64,000 bases of DNA from Thermococcus barossii (GCF_002214465.1 NZ_CP015101.1:875013-939012), one strand, 5' to 3'; shown: positions 34,531 to 42,269, numbered from the stretch's first letter. The notes: a model not told the origin generated them from the sequence alone. A program made the numbers and translations.

Positions 34531-34974
34531 TTACTCCTTATATTTCGCTATGAGCTCTGCCAGAATTCTGTGGTGCTCTTTTTCGTTTTCGACCAGCGCC
34601 TCAGCAAGTCCCTTGAACAGGGGGTGAGTCATCTTCTCGGCCATCTTCTGATAGGTTTCTATCATGTCCTTCTCTATCTCAAGGTGCATCTCGGCAAAGC
34701 GCTTAACCAGTGCCCTCTGTTCAGGAGAAAGCTCTATCTCCTTAACTTCAGATATCGGCCCCTCTCCGACGAGCTTTTCCAGTTCCTTCTGAGCATCGAG
34801 GATGGCCTTCATAAGGTGTTTGTGGATTATCGTGTCAACGGCTATCCTGCCGACGACTTCCTCAACCTTGGTGTATCTTAATCCCTGGCCCCTCACAAGG
34901 GCGAGGCCATCGGTGTAGCTTGAGGCGGCCTTTTTTTCCGTCTCATATGCCTTCTTAACGAGTGGTTCAACCAT
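34531..34974 (-). CDS. Ferritin-like protein, 147 residues
   Basis: A 147-residue helical protein with the spacing of a four-helix ferritin-like bundle. Candidate ligands are the ENEKEHHRILAEL helix near the C-terminus (E-x2-H), the RFAEMHLEIEKDMIETY helix, and the first helix KAYETEKKAASSY. ATG 34974 (MVEPLVKKAYE) is preferred, with GGGTGATGTGC before it. Unnamed subfamily. Part of the ferritin-like island. Confidence 0.65.
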   Translation of the reverse strand: MVEPLVKKAYETEKKAASSYTDGLALVRGQGLRYTKVEEVVGRIAVDTIIHKHLMKAILDAQKELEKLVGEGPISEVKEIELSPEQRALVKRFAEMHLEIEKDMIETYQKMAEKMTHPLFKGLAEALVENEKEHHRILAELIAKYKE

Positions 34975-35100
34975 GCACATCACCCGAACTATATGGACAT
35001 CGAACCTTAATAACGGTTTTCATCGAGCATAACAGTGCATCAAACTACCGCTTAGTGCACGAGAATCGAAGGAAAGGGATGGAAAAGAGGAAGGAAACGG

Positions 35101-35403
35101 TCATAGTTCGACCTTTATTCCCGTCTCCTCTTCAACCTCGTCAAAACCTTCCTTCATGTACTTGCCGAGCTCTTCATCAACTTCAAGGAGCGCCGCGAAG
35201 AACTCCCCAACGTGCTCCTTCTCCTCGTTGGCGACGTCGTAGAAGATGTGCTTTATCCTCTCATCTTCAACAAGCTCGGCCAGCTGCTCGTAGAAGCTTA
35301 TGGCGTCGAGCTCGGCCTCAATTGCCCAGCGGAGGGCCTGAGAAATTTCCCTCTTTGAGAGGGGCTTCTCCCGTCCGATAAGGTAGGGTTTTTCGGCGAG
35401 CAT
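35101..35403 (-). CDS. Encapsulated-ferritin-like (EncFtn) protein
   Basis: A 100-residue protein strikingly similar in pattern to the N-terminal domain of P. furiosus encapsulin (ALRWAIEAELDAISFYEQLAELVEDERIKHIF, then ANEEKEHVGEFFAALL). The glutamates and E-x2-H build the ferroxidase site of EncFtn, which needs dimerisation across subunits. Here it is a stand-alone protein with no encapsulin shell domain fused and no encapsulin gene in view, and the tail (EEETGIKVEL) lacks a recognisable targeting peptide. It may oxidise iron in free form or load a shell encoded elsewhere. Confidence 0.8.
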   Translation of the reverse strand: MLAEKPYLIGREKPLSKREISQALRWAIEAELDAISFYEQLAELVEDERIKHIFYDVANEEKEHVGEFFAALLEVDEELGKYMKEGFDEVEEETGIKVEL

Positions 35404-35445
35404 GGTATCACCCCAGTACAGTACACCCGGAGGCTAATAACCTTT

Positions 35446-35997
35446 TCACCTCAGGAATTTCGACACAAAGGGGCTCTCCCCCGGTTTGGCCAGTCTGAAG
35501 TGGCCGCTCGGTTTGCCGGTGAGGAGCTCCTCAAACCAGGCCTCGTGCTCTATCTCCTCATGAAGGATTGCCAGGGCCAGGTCGTAGGTCCTCGGGTCTT
35601 TTCCGAAGGTGTATTTGCATATCTCGGTGTAAACACCGACCGCACAGCGTTCCGCCTCCAGGAGAACCTTCAGGATGTTTTCGACCGTTGGCTCCTCCGG
35701 CAGGTAGGCGTCACGGCACCATGCCATCTTTGAGAAATCGACGATATCCTTTGGAAGCTCCCCGCCGAGTTCGTATATCCTCGGAACGAGGGCCTCAAAA
35801 TGGTTCCTGTCCTCAAGGCGGGCATCCTCAACTATCTCCTTTATAGTCTCGCCCTCCATCCCAGCGGCGTGGTTTCTCAGGACAGTGTAGTAGTAATAGG
35901 TCGTAAACTCCGCGGCTGCAGCTTTCAGCAGCATGTTCAGGAGTTTCTCAACGTCTATTCCGGCCTTCTCAACGAGTCTTCGGTTGTGTTCAGACAT
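35446..35997 (-). CDS. dpsl: Dps-like (DPSL) thioferritin
   Basis: A 183-residue protein of the DPSL class, 12-mer cages that protect DNA by oxidising iron with peroxide and that carry a bacterioferritin-like diiron site plus a nearby cysteine pair. Recognisable are [62 protein letters not shown], the [11 protein letters not shown] region and [25 protein letters not shown] (cysteines of the thioferritin site). Very close to the P. furiosus protein. ATG 35997 (MSEHNRRL) is chosen on GGTGA spacing. Divergent from the fur-like gene. Confidence 0.92.
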   Translation of the reverse strand: MSEHNRRLVEKAGIDVEKLLNMLLKAAAAEFTTYYYYTVLRNHAAGMEGETIKEIVEDARLEDRNHFEALVPRIYELGGELPKDIVDFSKMAWCRDAYLPEEPTVENILKVLLEAERCAVGVYTEICKYTFGKDPRTYDLALAILHEEIEHEAWFEELLTGKPSGHFRLAKPGESPFVSKFLR

Positions 35998-36039
35998 AGT
36001 TTTCACCATAGACCGTTGGCATTTCTACTTAATAAAGCT

Positions 36040-36068
36040 TTCTATTTAGAAGTTGTTTCTAATTAGAA
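36040..36068. promoter_or_regulatory. Fur/PerR-like operators between dpsl and fur-like gene
   Basis: Two 12-base elements, TTCTATTTAGAA (36040-36051, one mismatch from symmetry) and the perfect palindrome TTCTAATTAGAA (36057-36068), lie back to back between the divergent dpsl and regulator genes. The first is next to the dpsl TATA (CTTTATTAAG, minus strand), the second touches the TATA of the regulator gene (ACTTATAAG, 36070-36078). A repressor binding here would control both genes. Confidence 0.7.
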
Positions 36069-36100
36069 AAACTTATAAGTTCATCCGCTTACGTTAAATC

Positions 36101-36478
36101 ATGTGGAAGGAAAAGGCCATCAGACGGCTCAAGGAGAGTGGCTACAAGCTCACGCCTCAGCGGCTCAAACTGGTGGAGATACTGGAGAGAATGGGTGATG
36201 AGCATCCCTCGCTCAAGGACGTTCTTGGTGAAATCAAGGTCGAATTCCCCACCATGAGCTTTTCCACCCTCTACTCCAACGTCCTGACGCTGAAAGAGCT
36301 CGGACTGCTCGAACTTTTCTCGCTGGACGGGGAGACAAGGTTGGAGCTCAACACTGAGCCGCATATCAACCTGATAAGCGGGGGCAAAGTTATCGACCTC
36401 AACGACCCGGAGATAATCGAAAGGATAAGGAAAAAGATCGGTCGGAATGTCAAGCTCGTCAACGTTATCCTCGATTAG
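36101..36478 (+). CDS. Fur/PerR-family regulator, short form
   Basis: A 125-residue winged-helix regulator with the Fur N-terminal domain (GYKLTPQRLKLVEILERMGDEHPSL, then TMSFSTLYSNVLTLKELGLL). The dimer/metal domain is short: it keeps EPHINLISGGKVIDLNDP, where a His corresponds to the regulatory metal site, but there is no cysteine, so the structural zinc site of classical Fur/PerR is absent. It likely senses iron or peroxide and represses dpsl and its own gene through the palindromes upstream. Confidence 0.85.
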   Translation: MWKEKAIRRLKESGYKLTPQRLKLVEILERMGDEHPSLKDVLGEIKVEFPTMSFSTLYSNVLTLKELGLLELFSLDGETRLELNTEPHINLISGGKVIDLNDPEIIERIRKKIGRNVKLVNVILD

Positions 36479-36954
36479 TCCACCTCCAGGCTGAAATCCT
36501 GGTAGTCCATCCAGATGCCGGTCTTCATGACGGAATCATACTGGGCCTTCAAAAGCTCGTAGTGGGCCTTCTCTATTCTTGCCAGCTCCTCAAACACGCG
36601 CTTAACGTCATCGTGCTCCGCCTCCCTAGCGGCCTTCTCGTAAAACTCCCATGTCTTTTTCTCCTGCCCCATACCTATTCTCACTGCGTCCACTTCACTC
36701 AGATTTCTTTCATCGGCCTTCACAAGAAGACTCTCAAGGGCAACCAAGTCAACTGCGGGGAGTTCGCATTTCTCTATGAGCTTCTCGACGAACTTTTCCT
36801 CGAACAGCTCCCAGTGGTCGGCCTCCTCCCTCGCGAGGAAGAGGAACATCCTCCTCGCCCTATTGTCCTCGGCCTTCTTGGCCAGCCTTATGTAGAACTT
36901 CAATTCGGCCTTCTCAACCTCAAGGGCCAAGGCCAAAGCCTCAAGCTCGTTCAT
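36475..36954 (-). CDS. Ferritin-like protein, 159 residues
   Basis: A 159-residue four-helix protein with two halves carrying E..E-x2-H motifs: EKAELKFYIRLAKKAE and EEADHWELFEEKF in the first, MGQEKKTWEFYEKAA and ARIEKAHYELLKAQYD in the second. This resembles a rubrerythrin lacking the rubredoxin domain (sulerythrin-like). ATG 36954 (MNELEALALA) follows GGTGATGTT; the frame extends further but past the promoter. It shares its promoter region with the divergent GNAT gene. Role likely peroxide or iron handling. Confidence 0.7.
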   Translation of the reverse strand: MNELEALALALEVEKAELKFYIRLAKKAEDNRARRMFLFLAREEADHWELFEEKFVEKLIEKCELPAVDLVALESLLVKADERNLSEVDAVRIGMGQEKKTWEFYEKAAREAEHDDVKRVFEELARIEKAHYELLKAQYDSVMKTGIWMDYQDFSLEVD

Positions 36955-37008
36955 AACATCACCAAAAAACTTTAGGAACTCGGGCATAATAACCTTTGGT
37001 GGACAGGG

Positions 37009-37536
37009 ATGGGTATCGAAAAGGTTCAAGAGCCCCTCTCGCTTAAGGACGAACTGCTCCACTTTGTTTTTCGGGTTTATCGGGGCACTGATGGGGCCTA
37101 TCCAGCTCTTGAATGGGTAGAGGAGAAGCCAAGCATCGATGACTTCGAAGGCTTCAGGGAAGTCTACGAGCCGTTCCTTGAGTTCAGGCTGGGGAAAGAG
37201 TTCGATGAGCTCTACATACTGAGGGACGAAGAGGGCAGAATAACCGGCACCGTGGCCTTGGTTTACGACCTCAAAGGCAAGGACGTCTGGTGGGTGCCGG
37301 ACGAAATCAAGGACGGAAAGACGGGACTCATCGAGTTCTTCATGGTTGAGCCAACATACAGGGGCAAGGGATACGGCTCAAAGCTCCTGGAGTTCGCTAT
37401 AGAGAGACTTAGGAAGCTTGGTAGAGAGGCGTACGTTATAACGTTCCCTGAGCTTGAGGCTTATTCATATTATATAAGAAAGGGCTTCGTCAAGGTGATG
37501 GACTACAGGGAGTTCGTGGTGCTGAAAAGGAAATGA
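37009..37536 (+). CDS. GNAT acetyltransferase
   Basis: A 175-residue acetyltransferase. The motif A MVEPTYRGKGYGSKLLEFAIE is complete and is followed by the motif B aromatic segment LEAYSYYIRKGFVKV. The substrate is unknown. Upstream sequence contains the ACCTTTGGT core also seen before rubrerythrin, and the gene diverges from the ferritin-like gene at 36475. Start ATG 37009 follows GACAGGG. Confidence 0.82.
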   Translation: MGIEKVQEPLSLKDELLHFVFRVYRGTDGAYPALEWVEEKPSIDDFEGFREVYEPFLEFRLGKEFDELYILRDEEGRITGTVALVYDLKGKDVWWVPDEIKDGKTGLIEFFMVEPTYRGKGYGSKLLEFAIERLRKLGREAYVITFPELEAYSYYIRKGFVKVMDYREFVVLKRK

Positions 37537-37598
37537 CTGGGCAGATGTGCCCAGGAATCCTTTTATATGTCCGCAGAGAAGCCAAATTAGTGAGGTTT

Positions 37599-38174
37599 AT
37601 GAAAAAAGAAATCTTTGCGGTTCTCGTCCTTCTTCTCCTAATCGGCGGCACCTACCTTCTGGCGGGAAAGGAAAGGGGAGGGCCGGTTGACGATTACACC
37701 GTCCAGACAGGGGGCGTCATCCAGGTCACCGGTCTGATCGAGAGGTCGTACAACATCACCTAAGATGAGCTATCCAGACTCCCGGCAAAGAATGTGGAAG
37801 CCCCCCTCTACTGCGTCGGCGAACCCGGAAAGGTAAGGAAGAACGGGACATGGAAGGGCGTCCCCCTGAAGACCGTTCTTGAACTCGCTGGCCCACAGGG
37901 CGGGGCGTACAAGGTGGCCCTCTACGCCAGTGACGGATTCACCACGGACTTCTACCTCAACACGGTGATGGGGGACGAGAACATCATCATAGCCTATGAG
38001 TTCAACGGCGAGCCAATAACACCCAGAATAGTCGCTCCCGGAAGGTGGGGCTACAAGTGGATAAAGTACCTTACGAAAATTGAACTTGTGAGCTATGACT
38101 TCAAGGGCACCTGGGAGAGCGCCGGCTATCCCGACGACGCTTACATAACCGACGGCTCATCCCCCGGCAGGTGA
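37599..38174 (+). pseudogene. YedY/SUOX-like Mo/W oxidoreductase broken by in-frame TAA
   Basis: The frame begins with ATG 37599 and a hydrophobic N-terminus (FAVLVLLLLIGGTYLLAG) serving as signal or anchor. It continues into a sulfite-oxidase-fold domain whose C (LYCVGEPGK) is the metal ligand position, with RIVAPGRWGYKWIKYL near the end. At 37761-37763, between SYNIT and DELSRLP, an in-frame TAA stops translation. The codon position is where a Leu is likely (one base from TTA). The rest is intact in the same frame for another 136 codons. Recent inactivation or a base-call error. Confidence 0.75.
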
Positions 38175-38178
38175 GGAG

Positions 38179-38526
38179 ATGAAGGCAAAAACCGCCCTAA
38201 CTCTGGTCGAGTGGACTTCCCTGCCCCTGCTCCTTCTGGCGGGGCTGCTTGTCATCAGTGGCTACGGGCTGACGAGTGAAGCCGCGAGAAACGCATCCCT
38301 GGGAGTTTTGACGTTTCCACTCTCGCAGACTATACACCTGAGCAGAGCGATCAAGCTCGGCTTTGTCTCCCTCCTTCTCCTCCACACCTACGCAGGAACG
38401 GGGATGCTGGCAAAGAAGGTGGAAAAGAGAGGCCATTCGAGGCTTGCGGCACTGCTGGAGTACGCCGTGCTGGCCTTCCTAATCTATGTCGGCTGGATAG
38501 CGGTGAACGGGGAGTTTGGAGGATAG
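38179..38526 (+). CDS. Small four-TM protein partnered with the Mo/W enzyme
   Basis: A 115-residue membrane protein with about three to four helices, starting at ATG 38179 only 4 bases after the YedY-like gene. H53 and H69 lie 16 residues apart on neighbouring or the same helices (TIHLSRAIKL...LLLLHTYAGTG), an arrangement like the heme histidines of b-type cytochromes such as MsrQ partners. Whether it binds heme here is unknown, and Thermococcales are usually considered poor in heme proteins. It may serve only as anchor. Confidence 0.6.
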   Translation: MKAKTALTLVEWTSLPLLLLAGLLVISGYGLTSEAARNASLGVLTFPLSQTIHLSRAIKLGFVSLLLLHTYAGTGMLAKKVEKRGHSRLAALLEYAVLAFLIYVGWIAVNGEFGG

Positions 38527-38531
38527 GCCCA

Positions 38532-39239
38532 TCACAAATCTCGACCCCTGTTATCTCCCACGGGCCGGAACATTTTCACTATGTCTTGAGTTATCTGCCC
38601 GAATTCCCCCTCCAGATAAACCTTTCCACCGCTGATGACCACCCCATAGTCGGCAAGCGCCTCAAAGGGCTCCCATATGTGGCTTATGATGACAAAACTC
38701 CTGCCCCGTTCTTTCCATCTTTTGATTATGCCGACGATCTCGGGGACGCTCTCAAAGTCAAGGTTGGCCAGCGGCTCGTCGAGGAACACAACCTCGGGTT
38801 CCCCCACGAAGGCCTGCGCGAGGGAGAGGCGCTTCAGCATTCCGGAGGAGTAGCCGTCTATCCTCCTGTCGAGGGCTTCCTCAATGCCGAAGAGCCTGGC
38901 CGCCTTTTCGACATCACCCGGATTCGCGCCCCGCGCTCGGGCTATGAACTCCAGCCACTCCCTCCCCGTGGTGAGCTTGGGAAACCTGCCGGGATCGAAG
39001 GCCACGCCGATGCTCTCCCTCGTCTCAGGGTGGCGCCAGGGATCCTTTCCGAGGAGCCTCACGGTTCCCTTCGTTGGCCTATATAGGCCGAGCGAGACCT
39101 TCATGAAGGTGCTCTTTCCGCCGCCGTTTGGGCCAAGTATCAGGGTCAGACCTTCCGGTATTTCCACCGTAATCCCCTGGAGGGCCTTTATCGGTCCGAA
39201 GTACTTGTGGAGGTTCTCAGCCTCGATTATCGCCTTCAT
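38532..39239 (-). CDS. ABC transporter ATPase
   Basis: A 235-residue ATPase. Walker A is GPNGGGKST, the signature SGMLKRLSLAQAFV, Walker B VVFLDEPLANLD, and the switch His SHIWEP. ATG 39239 overlaps the stop of the upstream accessory gene, so the frame extension to 39299 is not used. It powers the permease at 39670-40413. Order of the unit (minus strand): exported protein, permease, small exported protein, ATPase. Substrate unknown, with an export role assumed from the ABC-2 permease type. Confidence 0.9.
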   Translation of the reverse strand: MKAIIEAENLHKYFGPIKALQGITVEIPEGLTLILGPNGGGKSTFMKVSLGLYRPTKGTVRLLGKDPWRHPETRESIGVAFDPGRFPKLTTGREWLEFIARARGANPGDVEKAARLFGIEEALDRRIDGYSSGMLKRLSLAQAFVGEPEVVFLDEPLANLDFESVPEIVGIIKRWKERGRSFVIISHIWEPFEALADYGVVISGGKVYLEGEFGQITQDIVKMFRPVGDNRGRDL

Positions 39240-39673
39240 TTTCTGACACCTCCGATGAGCGTCAGTGCCAGAAGCCCGCCGAAGGCCGCCGAAGCCCATA
39301 GATGGGCCGACTTCTGCTCCCCGGGGAACCCAACATCGACGGGGGTTATCGTTATGGTGATGCCCTGAGTGGAGTTCCCGCTGAACTCGTAAAAGCCGGG
39401 GTGGGGAAAGACCAGCGTGAAGGCTCTGTTGCCGTTCACCTCCCCGGTGAATATTACCTCCCCAGTCTGGACGTCCCGTATCCTGAACTCACCAGTTCCA
39501 ACGGCGTAGAGCTTCACCGAGGCCATTGAAGATATGTATACAGCGCTTCTTTCCCGCCCTGCCACGAAGGCGGTTTTGTAGTGAACGTCGCTCGGCTTGA
39601 GGTTCGACTGCAGAACCAGGGAGACCAGGGAGAGAAGCATAAGGGCAAGGAGGAGCGCCCGAAGGAGCCTCAT
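39236..39673 (-). CDS. Exported accessory protein of ABC unit
   Basis: A 145-residue protein with an N-terminal signal or anchor (RALLLALMLLSLVSLVLQS), an exterior domain of about 95 residues rich in beta strands (GEFRIRDVQTGEVIFTGEV...YEFSGNSTQGITI), and a C-terminal hydrophobic segment (ASAAFGGLLALTLIGG). Both ends are membrane-bound, so it would form an outside loop next to the ABC permease. No family recognised. Start and stop overlap the neighbours by 4 bases. Confidence 0.65.
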   Translation of the reverse strand: MRLLRALLLALMLLSLVSLVLQSNLKPSDVHYKTAFVAGRERSAVYISSMASVKLYAVGTGEFRIRDVQTGEVIFTGEVNGNRAFTLVFPHPGFYEFSGNSTQGITITITPVDVGFPGEQKSAHLWASAAFGGLLALTLIGGVRK

Positions 39674-40413
39674 CTCACGTCCCTCCAGCGGCCGATGAGC
39701 AGATAGAGAGCCACCAGCACCAGCGCCGGAAGAAGGGTCAGTCTCAGAAAACCCCAGGAAAACACTGGATCGCTCAGGATCGAGATTGTGGCCGACTTGT
39801 AGTCCACGAGGAGGTTTCGCCACGGTACCGGCCCGTACCATGTTGTTCCCAGGAAGAGGGGAAGGTATAGTGCCACGAAGCCCCCAAAAATCGAGACGTA
39901 GGTGTTCGGTGATGCTATCGCTATCACCGCCGCAACCGAGGTCATAAAGAACAGCACCGCGAGGTAGAAGAACGCCATTGGGACGGTGTAGACCCTCAGA
40001 ACTCCGGTCACTGCATCGGGAGTGGCCGCGAAGTGGAGGGCAAAGACGAGAACGTGAACCGAGAGAAGGAAGAGAAAGAGAACCAGGAGCACCGCCAGAA
40101 ACTTAGCGAGGAGTATCTTAACCCTAGAAACGGGAAGGGAATAGACTGAGAGAGCTACGCCCTCGTCCCTCTCCAGCCTCACGGCCAGCGTTATGATGAA
40201 GGGAACCAGTATCGCCAGGAGCAGGTAAACGTCGCCGGTGAAGGCCTCCCTAAAGATTGAACCCAGTATCTCAACCCCGTACGGCCCCCCGTGGAAACCC
40301 GCGCTCCAGGTGAGATAGTACCTCTTCATCACGGTTCCAACGAGAACGGCCCCGGCGGAGGCGAGGGCCAGATTTAAAGGGGAGCGGAGCTCCCAGCGAA
40401 GGATTTCCTTCAC
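39670..40413 (-). CDS. ABC-2 type permease
   Basis: A 247-residue permease with six hydrophobic segments and an N-terminal cytoplasmic helix (KEILRWELRSPLNLAL). It has the loop LERDEGVALSVYSLPVSRVKIL typical of ABC-2/NosY-like permeases. GTG 40413 is preferred over GTG 40422 because GTGA overlaps the preceding stop and GGAGG lies at good spacing. Only one permease is present, so it probably forms a homodimer. Confidence 0.83.
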   Translation of the reverse strand: MKEILRWELRSPLNLALASAGAVLVGTVMKRYYLTWSAGFHGGPYGVEILGSIFREAFTGDVYLLLAILVPFIITLAVRLERDEGVALSVYSLPVSRVKILLAKFLAVLLVLFLFLLSVHVLVFALHFAATPDAVTGVLRVYTVPMAFFYLAVLFFMTSVAAVIAIASPNTYVSIFGGFVALYLPLFLGTTWYGPVPWRNLLVDYKSATISILSDPVFSWGFLRLTLLPALVLVALYLLIGRWRDVR

Positions 40414-41486
40414 CGCCCCCACCTCCAGAGGACAAGCACACCAAGGACGACAACGATTCCAGCCACGGCCATGATGGCCGTTTTCGAGGGGCCCTCCTCG
40501 GGGAGCTCCGCCGGTTGGGTGAAGTCTATGTTGGTCTCTGCCAGAGCGAGACCGAAGGGCGGCATCTTGCTGCCCTTCTTGATATCCTCCTCGTGTTCCC
40601 TCGCGAACTCAGTATCCTGGAGCACGGCGTTGCTTATGCCAAGGGCCTTCCACACGGGGCTGAAGGGCGTAAAGAAGGCTATCGCCAGGCCACTCGACCC
40701 GTCGTAGAGGATAACGTCCTTTCCGACGGTCCCGTTGAGGTTCATCATGTTCGTGTAGGCCATATAGACCGGGGCGTTGAAGTCGCCGTAGTAGGTCATC
40801 GCCGTCGAGTTTATCATCTTGACCGTCTCCACCTTCAGGCCGGGCAGTATCTCAAGCCCTGTAACGTTGGCCGGGCTTTCAGTCCAGAAGAAGTTCATTC
40901 CTTCGTAAATTCCGTTGACGTAGATATCGCCCGTTTTCAGGTCAAGCTCGAAAGTTCCGCTCCGGGTGAAGTTCTCGGGTATGTACGAGTCGTTGAAGAG
41001 GTTGCCCCTGCCCTCAACTACCACCAAACCCGCCCTGTAATGTTCAGTCTGCTCCGTGTAGCTATCCCCGCACACCGTAACGTTTCCGGTTTCGGAGGTT
41101 ATCCTTACACACTCCCCGCCGCTGAAGCTGTATTTCTCCTGATACTGCCGGAGAAGTTCCCTGGCGGTCTCTTCGTCCATAACCTTAACGACCTTCCTCG
41201 TGCAGTTAATCCCCTGAAGCAGAACACCAACCTGGGCTTTATCGCCGGTGACCTTGAGAACGCGCCACGTGAGCTCGACGTAGGGGCAGTAATAGCTGAT
41301 AGAGCCGTTTTGCTCCCGGGGAATCTGTATAACGTTCCCCCCTCCAATATTTGCCCCGGATCCTCTGTTTGCCAGGGAGCGGGAAACGTACTTGGCGTAG
41401 ATGCCCTCTTTGAACCAGTAGGGAGTTGCCGAAGTTAGAGGCGCCAGCAATAGAAGGAGAGCCAGAACCACCGCCAACCGTTTCAT
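40410..41486 (-). CDS. Large exported protein with C-terminal anchor, ABC unit
   Basis: A 358-residue protein with a signal peptide (MKRLAVVLALLLLLAPLTSA), a soluble exterior domain with several N-glycosylation sequons and four to six cysteines, and a C-terminal TM (TAIMAVAGIVVVLGVLVLWRWGR). The domain is mostly beta and has no match I recognise. As first gene of the ABC unit it may be the substrate-binding or processed substrate partner, but it does not look like a standard solute-binding protein. Confidence 0.65.
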   Translation of the reverse strand: MKRLAVVLALLLLLAPLTSATPYWFKEGIYAKYVSRSLANRGSGANIGGGNVIQIPREQNGSISYYCPYVELTWRVLKVTGDKAQVGVLLQGINCTRKVVKVMDEETARELLRQYQEKYSFSGGECVRITSETGNVTVCGDSYTEQTEHYRAGLVVVEGRGNLFNDSYIPENFTRSGTFELDLKTGDIYVNGIYEGMNFFWTESPANVTGLEILPGLKVETVKMINSTAMTYYGDFNAPVYMAYTNMMNLNGTVGKDVILYDGSSGLAIAFFTPFSPVWKALGISNAVLQDTEFAREHEEDIKKGSKMPPFGLALAETNIDFTQPAELPEEGPSKTAIMAVAGIVVVLGVLVLWRWGR

Positions 41487-41687
41487 GCTACCTCCCCCAA
41501 GGCACGAAAACTGCCCAAAATCCATCGCCCCCCCAAATGGGGTTCTGCACATGATGTTACGTTTTTACAATTTATTAGCCTTTCGGTGTTCGAGAGTTTT
41601 GATGAAACGATCACACAGCGCAGAAAATAAAGTCATATTCTCAAAACTAAGATGAATACAGAAAAAAGTAACGGGCGGACGGGAGCC

Positions 41688-42050
41688 TCAGAAGTTGAAG
41701 TTTATGTCCTTCATCAGCTGATCGTAGAACTCCTCCTTGTAGATGTCGGGATAGCGGGTTATGTAATCATACTGCTTCTTCAGGATGTTGTAGTGGTTGC
41801 GTTCCATGTCCGCGAGCATCTCGAGGATGAGCCTCGTCTTTTCGGTGGCGGCGTACCCGGCCAGCTCCCTATAAAGCTTCTCGCTGACCAGCTCCGCCTG
41901 CATGGCTATCTCGTAAATCTCGTCGATGTTTAGGTTCGGCCTCTTGATGACCTCTCCCATCTTCTCGGCGATGACTTTGAACTCATCCGTAGCTTCTCCA
42001 TTAACGTTGCTGAAGGTCAACGTTATCATTCCGTCATATACAAGCCACAT
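41688..42050 (-). CDS. Ferritin-like protein, 120 residues
   Basis: A 120-residue helical protein resembling the C-terminal half of the ferritin-like protein at 36475: YEIAMQAELVSEKLYRELAGYAATEKTRLILEMLADMERNHYNILKKQYD gives the E/E-x2-H pattern of one rubrerythrin-like helix pair. A half-bundle would need to dimerise to make a diiron site. The start is uncertain: ATG 42050 or ATG 42029, with no strong ribosome binding site. Outlying last member of the island. Confidence 0.6.
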   Translation of the reverse strand: MWLVYDGMITLTFSNVNGEATDEFKVIAEKMGEVIKRPNLNIDEIYEIAMQAELVSEKLYRELAGYAATEKTRLILEMLADMERNHYNILKKQYDYITRYPDIYKEEFYDQLMKDINFNF

Positions 42051-42117
42051 CTGCCTGCGGTGATTGAATATACGTCAGTAAAAAGGTTAAATTCTTACAA
42101 ATCTGACAGAAAATTTT

Positions 42118-42133
42118 CGAATAACGTTTTAAA
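42118..42133 (+). promoter_or_regulatory. Promoter of the his operon
   Basis: CGAATAACGTTTTAAA (42118-42133) is the only TATA-like element upstream of the small frame and hisZ. It is 38 bases before ATG 42171. Confidence 0.45.
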
Positions 42134-42170
42134 CATCCAACCAGAAGCGGGCATAATGGAGGTGACAGAG

Positions 42171-42269
42171 ATGACGGCAGAGAATTCGAAAAAAATTCGA
42201 AGGTTTGACCCATTGAGCGCAGAGATACCGCTCCTTCCGGTAAGTTACTGTCATCATCGTCTGTTCTGA
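42171..42269 (+). CDS. Small open frame ahead of the his operon
   Basis: A 32-codon frame from ATG 42171 with an excellent ribosome binding site (GGAGGTGA at 42158-42165, 5 bases before). It ends VSYCHHRLF and lies 63 bases before hisZ. I recognise no family. It has two adjacent His codons, so a leader-peptide role was considered, but two His codons are too few to be convincing and archaeal attenuation of this type is not established. Alternatively it is the remnant of a longer gene. Confidence 0.4.
   Translation: MTAENSKKIRRFDPLSAEIPLLPVSYCHHRLF

Noticed and set aside
37761-37763. Stop codon readthrough as a recoding event
   Set aside because: The codon is TAA. Pyrrolysine uses TAG and selenocysteine uses TGA with a SECIS element, and no downstream structure is evident. 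A mutation or error is simpler.
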